A stretch of DNA of 42,334 nt from CAZMGY01 sp964565945 [NCBI: uncultured bacterium] (GTDB taxonomy: Bacteria > GCA-001730085): the NCBI GenBank assembly GCA_964565945.1, contig CAZMGY010000035.1, positions 1 through 42,334 of the forward strand, in the 5' to 3' direction. Shown piece by piece: positions 18,101 through 25,128 of this stretch. Each line of letters begins with the position of its first letter. The stretch's first letter is position 1. The notes beneath the pieces were generated by a model. It made no database searches and was not told where the DNA came from. It was given only the letters and a program-made list of their open reading frames with translations. The position numbers and the translations under genes were made by a program.

Positions 18101-18562
18101 GACCACATGAAAGCACCCTTTGGTTGTTCGGCGGTCGTGGCGAGGGTTATGGATTACGCCTTGAGGAACACGGTAAGATTTGACATATTCTGATTCAAAG
18201 CGGTTGGCATCAGGCGGTAAAGACATCTGTCGTGCCACGCCATGGCGAGCCAGTAAAAAAGTGAGAGAAGGCAATTGAGTACCCTTGAATTCAGGAATCT
18301 CCTTAAAGTAGTTTTCGAGAAACTGATGGATCCTACAATCCGCAGGACAATAGTAATTTGACAAGAGGCGTGTACGTTCTTGGTGGTGGCGCAAGAAAGG
18401 TTCGGCCATATCAAAAAACTTATTGTCTAAATTCTTTTTGAAGGGAGGATATCCTTGTGCTTTCAATTTGATATTAATGTAATGGATTAACTCTTCTTCA
18501 CTTGGACTAGGTGAAGAAGGATTGGAAAAACCTAATCGCTCGTTTAAATCATGCTCGTACAT
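15101..18562 (-). CDS. Probable PPi-dependent phosphoenolpyruvate carboxykinase
   Basis: A 1153-residue soluble protein without signal or membrane segments. Length and motifs fit the large diphosphate-type PEPCK family known from Entamoeba and Propionibacterium (about 130 kDa), which interconverts oxaloacetate plus PPi with PEP, CO2 and Pi. Seen: YFGYCKKEVKTQISYSANL (338-356), then EEEHSGGAIAFP, the P-loop-like CTVSGGGKSEISKSL (489-503), and GFGSEGALTKGPFNAL with TAAGDLNNAFL in the C-terminal third. I recall these blocks as family marks but cannot align here. The ATG at 18560-18562 has AGGAG six bases upstream. It stands alone on the minus strand, facing the gene graveyard. The alternative is an unnamed large conserved family. 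Confidence 0.62.
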   Translation of the reverse strand: MYEHDLNERLGFSNPSSPSPSEEELIHYINIKLKAQGYPPFKKNLDNKFFDMAEPFLRHHQERTRLLSNYYCPADCRIHQFLENYFKEIPEFKGTQLPSLTFLLARHGVARQMSLPPDANRFESEYVKSYRVPQGVIHNPRHDRRTTKGCFHVVEGGLPIANDKKAVPKVTFVHLLQAALNPPVEEMRVPFTASQAEQADLFLSLLLRPKVCPEVPGWQSAKSLEIRFFAPGGLVSNLDFVESIFGNAGDPFMPQNDAALDPEHWTGHTGCVILAPHISHLTKKQLGLPHVSKATARQNRDGMCWSKADEKYNEGSAFKITCRDAQGVIITIIADNYFGYCKKEVKTQISYSANLFGLVEEEHSGGAIAFPNFDLGQEFQHKWSESKTKAKLSQLKKLYAEQIHFKPEDYGIDTTHPELVFVPENSSFSLMTGTVSWNKDKTQQQLPLDPQKTYMLPSGFRIQMKKHGHQDRWKLVGTKAEGTLCHKPCTVSGGGKSEISKSLTDTMLIGPIYVNDIEQDFALIDIITAYDFSKRFCKQHSKPRKSRPILSPERSLGSVIKLLTPSSEFTDDYNQWLNSLPPHIKTIIFAVKRLYKPEWKGNWKPHFSVDIINGSTGHELKYRNRPLTSYCFRVGFDSAGAWRVFNTRYDFYISEKLQVEDDITCSIVIPHHLLPYRSPQWPHPSVKLVQNCEYRLFQRPDDAIYPGQDVTTEQDLSQQGGVFLCNFEPFSQQQVQALATNVLQVEKYSEPMQQLIQDSLTDNPSEFYSISSHPRIVDGIPTKNPRYLQNRSDMVNPLKGYIARMATRLHRQIPIEQSVIYPVNAVLPGRRNNAPDPKHNVPALAVYNPIHYQELPELFMDFISSVTGKSPSTTGFGSEGALTKGPFNALTAAGDLNNAFLSYIVTGYSGFSSAAGVLGPNVEVAHDISLLIPEIWSRMTPEEQNPQFLIDQGCLEKVNDFEFEGKVVPARILGYRITLKFVNLFMGRIFNNPNIVFSEEMLRPEKQNQKLFVEGIQNLMSTHQRVAQGYLEDRAVQDLCPPLKALIHIMAEGNYKGKTLQNPAIRKLFSPDSVLASKWYQERLKEKQRIDTKFFQKQLKYIDEFMQQKHNQNNMDEMNLKERRAFVAKQLKYLKTKTYLKNLQGTIGAQKYR

Positions 18563-18599
18563 AATAAACTCCTTTGAATGTAAGTTAAGTTATTTTTGT

Positions 18600-18605
18600 A
18601 TTATA
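18600..18605 (-). promoter_or_regulatory. Candidate -10 box for the PPi-PEPCK gene
   Basis: On the minus strand TATAAT lies 38 bases before the start codon, with AGGAG (18569-18573) as ribosome-binding site. The -35 is weak. Confidence 0.4.
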
Positions 18606-18685
18606 GTCTATTTGACACCGTTCTTTAAAGTCCTTAGAATGTACCCAGTTGTTAAAGGCTATTTATAAGAGGTGCTTGAGGGGTA

Positions 18686-19522
18686 ATGATAATGATGTTT
18701 AATGACATGTTAAAATTAAAGAAGCCCTATGTGGTTGTAGGTCTTATCATTTTGGTGGCTGCCACTCACTTTGAACTTGTTCGACACAACGACATGAAGT
18801 GGCAAAAAAAATATTCTGATCTCCAGGAGCAACATCAAAACACCGTGCGCGAGGCGGATAAGTTGCAAAAACGCTTGGAAACTATGGAGCAATTTTTGGA
18901 GGAAACCAACGTTCGTCAAGTGATTGAAGCCAATGAACACAAGGTTGCTCAAATGGCTCAGTTGCGACAACAGCTTTTAGGCTTTCAAAGTGTAGAGGCT
19001 CAATTGCGTCGTCGCTTAAGTCAGCTGGAAGAAGTGTTTGAGCACAAAGATGCCGAATGGCAAAAAGATTTAGATCGTCAGGAGAAAAATCTTCGCCAAA
19101 AAATTAGTGTTGAGCAGGGGCGTGTGCAAAAATTACGCAACGACTTGCAAGCGTTAACCCAAAGACCCCTTTATAATTTGTCCCAGAAATATGTTGCCAA
19201 TGGTGTCGATATTTCCGATTTAGTGGTAAGGCTTCGTTTTTTGAAGTACTTGTCTGAGCATGTTGAGGGCAGTATGGTGGCCAAAAAAGTAGCCTACAAA
19301 CAATTACTGGACGATTTTAGATCGGTCTTAAAGAGTGATGCCTATGTTCGCAAATTGAAACCAGTCAAAATATACCCAGATGTTCCAATCATGGCCGATT
19401 TCAAAGGTAGATATATCGACAAAAAAACCTTGAACGAAGATAATTATGTAGGTGAAAGTAATCAGCGTATCGCTGAACAATTGGGATATTTACTTGACTA
19501 TATCAAGATGACATATGTATGA
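18686..19522 (+). CDS. Membrane-anchored coiled-coil protein, unknown function
   Basis: A 278-residue protein not recognised as a named family. One N-terminal membrane segment (YVVVGLIILVAATHF, about residues 15-30) is followed by a long highly charged heptad-rich coiled coil (about 35-160; for example AQLRRRLSQLEEVFEHKDAE). A globular C-terminal part of about 115 residues follows (NLSQKYVANGVDISDLVVRL...). The chosen ATG at 18686 has a close rival at 18692. It overlaps the glycosyltransferase gene by 4 bases (ATGA), so it belongs to the envelope-lipid cluster and may scaffold or tether its enzymes; that role is inference. Confidence 0.65.
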   Translation: MIMMFNDMLKLKKPYVVVGLIILVAATHFELVRHNDMKWQKKYSDLQEQHQNTVREADKLQKRLETMEQFLEETNVRQVIEANEHKVAQMAQLRQQLLGFQSVEAQLRRRLSQLEEVFEHKDAEWQKDLDRQEKNLRQKISVEQGRVQKLRNDLQALTQRPLYNLSQKYVANGVDISDLVVRLRFLKYLSEHVEGSMVAKKVAYKQLLDDFRSVLKSDAYVRKLKPVKIYPDVPIMADFKGRYIDKKTLNEDNYVGESNQRIAEQLGYLLDYIKMTYV

Positions 19523-20685
19523 CGGCACTTCTTGATAAAATTTTTCATCGCCCCGCTAAAAGGGTTCTTATCCTTTATGTAAACCCTAATTCGGGTCATC
19601 ATTCGGCCGCCTTAGCCATTCAGGACGCTTTTGCTCGTGAACACCCTCAGGTCGAAACAACAGTTTTGGACTTTATGAAGTTTGTTAATCCAGTTTTAGC
19701 CCAATTGATGGGTCGAGCTTATTGGAGCGTGATTCGAAGATCTCCAGGAACTTGGCAGTATCTTTATGATAACCGTAAGGTGATGCAAGCCACTGAAAGA
19801 ATGCGTAACTTAACGACACGCTTGAACCTTAATCGTATTCGTAAAGTTATCACCGATGTGAAGCCACATGTTGTGATTTGTACGCAGGCCATTCCCTGTG
19901 GAGGTCTTGCCTACTACAAGCGTAAGAAAAATATGCCGTTTCCTTTGGTTGCGGTGAGCACCGATTTTATGGCGCATTCGTATTGGTTTCACGAGGAGGT
20001 GAATCGTTACGTTGTGCCTTCCAAGCGCGAACAGGTGCGTTTGGTCAGTGAAGGAATTAATGCGGAAACGATTCGTGATTTTGGGATTCCAATTCATCCG
20101 AAATTTTCTGAGCAGAGAGATACGATGATGATCAAAGAAAAACATGGTTTGGATCCGAATATGTTCACGTTTCTGATCATGGGGGGATCGCAAGGGCTAG
20201 GTCGAATCGATATTGTTGTCGAGCAGTTGCTAAAAATTCAAGCCGATTTTCAACTTTTGATTGTTGCGGGAACAAATAAAAGCTTGCTCAAAGACTTAAA
20301 CGGTTATCAGAAAAGAGGTAAATATGAGCGTTTGATTAAAGTGTATTCCCATGTGGATTATATCGAAGACTTGATGGCAATGGCTAATCTTTTAATCACT
20401 AAGCCGGGAGGCCTAACATGTTCGGAGGCGATGACTCAGAATTGCCCTATGATTTTGGTGCATCCTCTTCCTGGTCAAGAACGACAGAATGCTGAGTATT
20501 TGGTTTCGGAAAATGTGGCCATTGGGATTGACAGTGTGGATGAGTTGATTAAACTATTACGAAGCATTCTTAAGGATCAGAAAATTTTGAAAGAAATTAT
20601 TTTGCAACAGCAACGTTTGAGTCGACCATATGCTGCTAAAAGCATCGTGGATATGGTAATGCAGGGAGATTTATGCAATACATAG
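19519..20685 (+). CDS. MGDG-synthase-like glycolipid glycosyltransferase (GT28)
   Basis: A 388-residue glycosyltransferase of the monogalactosyl-diacylglycerol synthase/UgtP family, which transfers a sugar from a nucleotide donor to diacylglycerol. Seen: N-terminal ILYVNPNSGHHSAALAIQDAF (the MGDG_synth start), CTQAIPCGGLAYYKRK, VSTDFMAHSYW, then GGSQGLGRIDIVVEQLL and KPGGLTCSEAMTQNCPMILVHPLPGQE, the GT-B sugar-nucleotide region. Peripheral membrane enzyme. Overlapped by 4 bases with the coiled-coil gene and by 13 with the acyltransferase gene, so the three are probably co-expressed. Sugar and lipid acceptor are not determined; MurG is excluded by the N-terminal motif. Confidence 0.85.
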   Translation: MTALLDKIFHRPAKRVLILYVNPNSGHHSAALAIQDAFAREHPQVETTVLDFMKFVNPVLAQLMGRAYWSVIRRSPGTWQYLYDNRKVMQATERMRNLTTRLNLNRIRKVITDVKPHVVICTQAIPCGGLAYYKRKKNMPFPLVAVSTDFMAHSYWFHEEVNRYVVPSKREQVRLVSEGINAETIRDFGIPIHPKFSEQRDTMMIKEKHGLDPNMFTFLIMGGSQGLGRIDIVVEQLLKIQADFQLLIVAGTNKSLLKDLNGYQKRGKYERLIKVYSHVDYIEDLMAMANLLITKPGGLTCSEAMTQNCPMILVHPLPGQERQNAEYLVSENVAIGIDSVDELIKLLRSILKDQKILKEIILQQQRLSRPYAAKSIVDMVMQGDLCNT

Positions 20686-21539
20686 CTTACCGCATAGCTT
20701 TTTTGATTAGGTCTTTAGGATCGTTAAAGTTTCACTATTGGGTAGGGCGAAGATTTATTGATATTTGGCTTTTGATTAAACGCAAAGATGGACGGATCGT
20801 TCATAAAAATTTAAAGAACATTGGGTTTTCCGAAAAATACATTCGTGATAACCACATGATCAAGCAAACATTTTATAATTTTGCGTATTACTGGATTGAT
20901 TTTTTGCACAGTGATGATATTTCGGAAGATGATGTGGATCAGTGCTTTGTGTGTGATCATTTGCATCATATTGACAGGCCTTATATTTTGAAAAAAGGTG
21001 TGATTCCGCTAACGGCGCATATTGGTAACTGGGAGCTTGGGGGCGTGGCTCTAGGTGTTTGGGGCTATCGGGTGAGTGTTGTGGCTTTAGATCATGCTGA
21101 CCAACGAGTAAATGATTTTTTTGTGCGTCGACGTGAGTTGAAGGGGGTCAAAACTATTCCTTTAGGCAAAGCTGGCAAAGAATGTTTGGCAGAACTTAAA
21201 AAAGGCCACCTGTTGGCGTTGGTGGGTGATCGAGTGTTTGATTCTGCGGAGAAAGTGCAACGTGTGCCTTTCTTTGGACATCACTTGAATATTCCTCGTG
21301 GGCCCTTTGTTTTGGCGTTAAAAACAGGGGCATGGATTGTTCCGACATTTTTTTTACGTGAAGGGTGTGGCTATTATCGCTTTAGCTGTCATGCACCGAT
21401 CAAGCCCGAAGACTATGCCGAACAGGATAAGGATCAAGCGTTAAGCCAAATGGCGTTGGCTTATGTTAAGGTTTTGGAGCAAGTGGTGAAGCAAACCCCC
21501 ACCCAGTGGTTTGTTTTTCAAGATGTGTGGGTGAGTTAG
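20673..21539 (+). CDS. LpxL/HtrB-family acyltransferase
   Basis: A 288-residue member of the lysophospholipid/lipid A acyltransferase family. The catalytic block is LTAHIGNWELGGVAL (HxxxxE type: H, then E), with LALVGDRVF and VPFFGHHLNIPRGPFVLALKTGAWIVP downstream, as in lipid A late acyltransferases. The N-terminal hydrophobic stretch is shorter and more basic than in E. coli LpxL. Acts at the inner membrane. In this cluster it could acylate lipid A or a glycolipid made by the upstream glycosyltransferase. The stop at 21537-21539 is directly followed by the next start. Confidence 0.88.
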   Translation: MQYIAYRIAFLIRSLGSLKFHYWVGRRFIDIWLLIKRKDGRIVHKNLKNIGFSEKYIRDNHMIKQTFYNFAYYWIDFLHSDDISEDDVDQCFVCDHLHHIDRPYILKKGVIPLTAHIGNWELGGVALGVWGYRVSVVALDHADQRVNDFFVRRRELKGVKTIPLGKAGKECLAELKKGHLLALVGDRVFDSAEKVQRVPFFGHHLNIPRGPFVLALKTGAWIVPTFFLREGCGYYRFSCHAPIKPEDYAEQDKDQALSQMALAYVKVLEQVVKQTPTQWFVFQDVWVS

Positions 21540-22139
21540 ATGTTTACAATGACGCGAGTGTTGCGAAAAACATATGATTGGATTTTGTCGTGGGCGAATA
21601 GCCCCTATGCTATTTGGGCGTTGGGTTTAGTAGCTTTGGTGGAGTCTTCATTTTTTCCGATTCCTCCCGATGTGTTGTTGATGGCCTTGTGTGTTGCTCG
21701 TCCTAATAAAGCTTGGCAATATGCTTTGGTGTGTTCGATAGGTTCAGTTGTTGGGGGAGCTCTGGGTTACGTGATTGGCCTTGCGGCTTTTGAAAGTTTT
21801 GGCTTGCCTATTTTGAATTTTTATGGCGCAATGGATAAATATGAATGGTTGAGCCATTTGTATCAAAAACATGATGCAATGGTGGTGTTTATTGCGGGTT
21901 TTACGCCAATTCCATATAAAGTGTTCACCTTAGCGGCGGGTGTTTTTCAGGTGAACTTTCCTGTTTTTATTGGGGCTTCAGTGCTGAGTCGCTCCTTGCG
22001 ATTTGTTCTGATTGCAGGGATGTTTAAAAAATTTGGCCCTAAAATCAAAGACAAAATTGATCGTTATTTTGGTTGGTTTTCTTATGGTTTTGTGATTTTA
22101 TTGGTCGCAGGATTTGCTGTGGTGAAGTTTGTTTTGTAG
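21540..22139 (+). CDS. DedA/YqaA-type (VTT domain) membrane protein
   Basis: A 199-residue membrane protein of the SNARE-associated/VTT family, closest in length and wording to YqaA. Seen: ALVESSFFPIPPDVLLMAL (the re-entrant loop), GSVVGGALGYVIGL, then GFTPIPYKVFTLAAGVFQVNF and a final hydrophobic segment. DedA-family proteins are linked to lipid flipping and undecaprenyl-phosphate recycling, which fits the preceding glycolipid and acyltransferase genes. Starts right after the acyltransferase stop. Confidence 0.88.
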   Translation: MFTMTRVLRKTYDWILSWANSPYAIWALGLVALVESSFFPIPPDVLLMALCVARPNKAWQYALVCSIGSVVGGALGYVIGLAAFESFGLPILNFYGAMDKYEWLSHLYQKHDAMVVFIAGFTPIPYKVFTLAAGVFQVNFPVFIGASVLSRSLRFVLIAGMFKKFGPKIKDKIDRYFGWFSYGFVILLVAGFAVVKFVL

Positions 22140-22202
22140 GTGTATGCTGTGATTGAGGGTTGCGACGAAGAGATCACGGAAGGACAGTTTAGAGAGGGAA
22201 AT

Positions 22203-22316
22203 ATGGAACAAAAATAATTTTTTCATCTTGCGGTGGTGGTGATTTTAGGCGTGGCTATCGTAGCCTTTGCTTTTTTAGTGTGGTTGATTTATTTCTTCTT
22301 GCACGTAGGGAGTTAG
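22203..22316 (+). pseudogene. Small one-helix membrane peptide with an in-frame TAA
   Basis: GGGAA before ATG 22203 gives Met-Glu-Gln-Lys, then TAA at 22215-22217, then in the same frame FFHLAVVVILGVAIVAFAF continuing LVWLIYFFLHVGS and a stop at 22314-22316. Without the TAA it would be a classical 37-residue single-pass membrane peptide. It may be a broken small gene, or translation may begin at one of three GTG codons at 22233-22241. The rest of 22140-22378 shows nothing else. Confidence 0.4.
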
Positions 22317-22378
22317 TTTTTGCTTATTTGTTATCATATAATTAACTTATATTTATCATGAATAAAATGGATTGAATA

Positions 22379-23653
22379 ATGAAAGAGATTAAACTAGGAA
22401 TAGCTGGTTTGGGAACGGTGGGAGCTGGTGTTGTTGATATTTTGCAACGCCGTCGTCAAGATTTTCAAAAACTGTATGGGGTCGATATTGATATTGTAGT
22501 CATTGTTGTTCGTGATTTGAGTCATGATCGAGGCGTGGCTATAGATTCATCGTTATTAACCACTGACCGAAATGCATTAAAAGATGTTGATGTGGTGGTG
22601 GAGCTCATTGGGGGCGATACTGTGGCCAAAGAGATTGTTCTTAAAGCTTTGCAAAATGGGCAGCATGTGGTGACGGCCAACAAAGCTTTACTTGCAAATC
22701 ATTGGAATGAAATTTTTAGGGAAGTGGCTAAGGCTCAGGTGATGCTTAAGTTTGAAGCGGCGGTGGCTGGGGCGATTCCAGTGATTAAAGTGGTTCAAGA
22801 AAGTTTATCTGGTAATCACATAGAAAGTCTCAAAGGGATTATCAACGGAACAGCTAACTACATTTTATCGGAGATGGAGCAACGCCATGAGGATTTGGCT
22901 CCTATCTTGAAAGAGGCCCAAGATTTGGGTTATGCCGAAGCGGAGCCAACTTTTGATATTGATGGGATTGATGTTGCACACAAACTTTGCATTTTGGTGG
23001 CGCTAGCTTTTGGGCTAAATATATCTTTGAATGACTTTCATGTGGAAGGTATTCGTCATTTGCAGTTGGAAGACTTGGTTCATGCTCAGAAACTTGGTTA
23101 TCATATTAAACTTTTGGCAATTGCCAAAAAGCATGGGGGACAGATTGAGGCACGTGTCCATCTGGCACTTGTGCCTGATACACAGGTATTAGCGGCGGTA
23201 TCTGGGGCTTATAATGCCGTTGATATTAAAGGTAACGCCAGTGGAGATATTTTACTTTATGGTCAGGGCGCGGGACGTTATCCTACAGCTAGTGCTGTTG
23301 TGGGAGACATTCTTGATGTGGCGAGGGTATGGCCTGAAGGCCCGACTGAGATGCCATTATTAGATGCTTCGGACAAAAGTTTAATGCCGATGGGCGATGT
23401 TCAAACACGTTATTATTTACGTTTGAGTGTTTGTGATTGTCCTGGTGTGTTGGCACAAATTACCAATATTTTTGGACAGCATTCGATTGGCATCGCTTCA
23501 GTGATCCAAAAAGAGTGGTCTCAAGGCGATATGATTCCTTTGGTGATCATGACTGATATCGCCAAGGAAGCTAATGTGCAGAACGCACTGAAGGAAATAA
23601 CAAAGCTAGACACCGTAGCGACGGAATCTGTGTTGATGCGTGTGGAAGATTAA
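22379..23653 (+). CDS. hom: Homoserine dehydrogenase
   Basis: A 424-residue NAD(P)-dependent homoserine dehydrogenase, reducing aspartate semialdehyde to homoserine. Seen: N-terminal Rossmann GIAGLGTVGAGVVDIL, VELIGG, VVTANKALLA, KFEAAVAGAIPVIKVVQ, the signature IINGTANYILSEM, and AEPTFDIDGIDVAHKL. The last 80 or so residues (YYLRLSVCDCPGVLAQITNI...) form an ACT domain, the usual site of threonine feedback control. Followed by thrC after 21 bases, so probably one operon. Confidence 0.97.
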   Translation: MKEIKLGIAGLGTVGAGVVDILQRRRQDFQKLYGVDIDIVVIVVRDLSHDRGVAIDSSLLTTDRNALKDVDVVVELIGGDTVAKEIVLKALQNGQHVVTANKALLANHWNEIFREVAKAQVMLKFEAAVAGAIPVIKVVQESLSGNHIESLKGIINGTANYILSEMEQRHEDLAPILKEAQDLGYAEAEPTFDIDGIDVAHKLCILVALAFGLNISLNDFHVEGIRHLQLEDLVHAQKLGYHIKLLAIAKKHGGQIEARVHLALVPDTQVLAAVSGAYNAVDIKGNASGDILLYGQGAGRYPTASAVVGDILDVARVWPEGPTEMPLLDASDKSLMPMGDVQTRYYLRLSVCDCPGVLAQITNIFGQHSIGIASVIQKEWSQGDMIPLVIMTDIAKEANVQNALKEITKLDTVATESVLMRVED

Positions 23654-23674
23654 GTTTAGAGTGAGGATAAATTC

Positions 23675-24745
23675 ATGCAAAAGTGTATGCACAACAAAGG
23701 TGTGATTGAATGTTACCGGTCCTTTTTACCTGTGAGTGATACAACGAGGGTTGTGTCTTTACATGAAGGAAATACGCCTCTTATCAAAGCCGAAAATTTA
23801 TCGAAGAAAATTTGCCCTTCTCTTGATATTTATTTGAAATACGAAGGACTCAATCCAACAGGGTCTTTCAAAGACCGTGGGATGACGATGGCTATCACTA
23901 AGGCGCACGAGGAAGGGGCAACGACTGTGATGTGTGCTTCGACGGGGAATACCTCAGCGGCGGCGGCGGCATATGCCGCAAAGTGTGGCATGACCTGTGT
24001 CGTGCTTATTCCCGAAGGGAAAATTGCTTTAGGCAAGTTGGCTCAGGCGATGATTTATAACGCTAAGGTGATTCAGGTGTGTGGTAATTTTGATGAAGCA
24101 TTGAAGCAAGTATGTACTATCACCGATAATTATCCGATCACTCTTGTCAACTCGATTAATCCTTATCGGATTGAAGGGCAAAAAACAGCGAGCTTCGAGA
24201 TTGTTGATGCTTTTGGTGATGCACCTGTTTACCAGGCCATTCCGGTGGGCAATGCAGGAAACATTACGGCCTATTGGAAAGGTTACAAAGAGTACAAGGA
24301 GGTCGGTAAAAGCACTCATTTGCCAAAAATGTTAGGGTTTCAAGCGGCGGGTGCTGCTCCGATTGTTCATGGTCATCCGATTGAAAACCCAGAAACCTTG
24401 GCCACTGCGATTCGTATTGGTAATCCAGCCAGCTGGCAAGGAGCCGAAGCTGCTCGCGATGAATCAGGCGGTTTGATTGAAGCGGTGACCGATGAGCAAA
24501 TTCTTGAAGCGTATCAAATGTTAGCTAGTCTTGAAGGTATTTTTGTTGAGCCTGCCTCGGCAGTGTCGCTGGCTGGTGTGATTCAAAAAGCTAAGCAAGG
24601 TTACTTTAGTAACGAAAAGGCTTCGGTGGTATGTACTTTAACAGGGCATGGACTCAAAGACCCTGATAATGCTATTAAGTGCACTCAAACTCCAGGAATT
24701 GTTGATAATGATACTCAAGCTATTCTTAAAGCTGTGGGACTGTAA
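23675..24745 (+). CDS. thrC: Threonine synthase
   Basis: A 356-residue PLP-dependent threonine synthase (short type), converting O-phosphohomoserine to threonine. Seen: LHEGNTPLIKA, GLNPTGSFKDRGMTMAITKA with the PLP lysine in SFKDR, CASTGNTSAAAAAYAAK, PVGNAGNITAYWKGYKEY, and VEPASAVSLAG. Its substrate requires a homoserine kinase, and no usual thrB is present in this window. Followed by a terminator at 24827-24861. Confidence 0.97.
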   Translation: MQKCMHNKGVIECYRSFLPVSDTTRVVSLHEGNTPLIKAENLSKKICPSLDIYLKYEGLNPTGSFKDRGMTMAITKAHEEGATTVMCASTGNTSAAAAAYAAKCGMTCVVLIPEGKIALGKLAQAMIYNAKVIQVCGNFDEALKQVCTITDNYPITLVNSINPYRIEGQKTASFEIVDAFGDAPVYQAIPVGNAGNITAYWKGYKEYKEVGKSTHLPKMLGFQAAGAAPIVHGHPIENPETLATAIRIGNPASWQGAEAARDESGGLIEAVTDEQILEAYQMLASLEGIFVEPASAVSLAGVIQKAKQGYFSNEKASVVCTLTGHGLKDPDNAIKCTQTPGIVDNDTQAILKAVGL

Positions 24746-24826
24746 ACTATTGTTTGTATAAGTTCTGTGTAGCAACTGTGATGTGATATTTTGGAATAAG
24801 GAATATGCATAATGTTTGTGTTGAAG

Positions 24827-24861
24827 ACTCTTTCTGTTCGAAAATGAAGGAGTTTTTTTTT
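24827..24861 (+). terminator. Rho-independent terminator after thrC
   Basis: Stem ACTCTTTC (24827-24834) with GAAGGAGT (24846-24853, one G-T wobble), 11-base loop, followed directly by a run of T. It ends the hom-thrC transcript. Confidence 0.75.
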
Positions 24862-25092
24862 GCGTATTCCTTGGTTTGCTGAGCTTTGGCAATATTGCAG
24901 AAGGGTTTTTAATTGCCTCATCAGTGCCTAAGGGAGGGGGGCATGGAATCGTTACTGTTATAAAAGCTTTGGATGCGATGTCTCCCAACTACTGTATTCA
25001 GCTGTTATAAAAGCGTATGCGAGTTTAGCATCTGCCGTTGCCGAAGAACGTCTGAATGTTATGCAAGTACTGGGAAAAGTTCAAAGCTAAAG
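24854..25092 (+). pseudogene. Unidentified gene relic
   Basis: Between thrC and the helicase lies a frame without a good start that reads GNIAEGFLIASSVPKGGG, then HGIVTVIKALDAMSPNYCIQ, and after a shift AVIKAYASLASAVAEERLNV, MQVLGKVQS and a stop. The two parts look like one protein tail split by a frameshift near 25000. A 13-base repeat, CTGTTATAAAAGC, occurs at 24955-24967 and 25002-25014 beside the break. I do not recognise the family. Confidence 0.35.
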
Positions 25093-25128
25093 AGCGAAGC
25101 AATAAGCTCTTAATCGCATCGACCTTAC

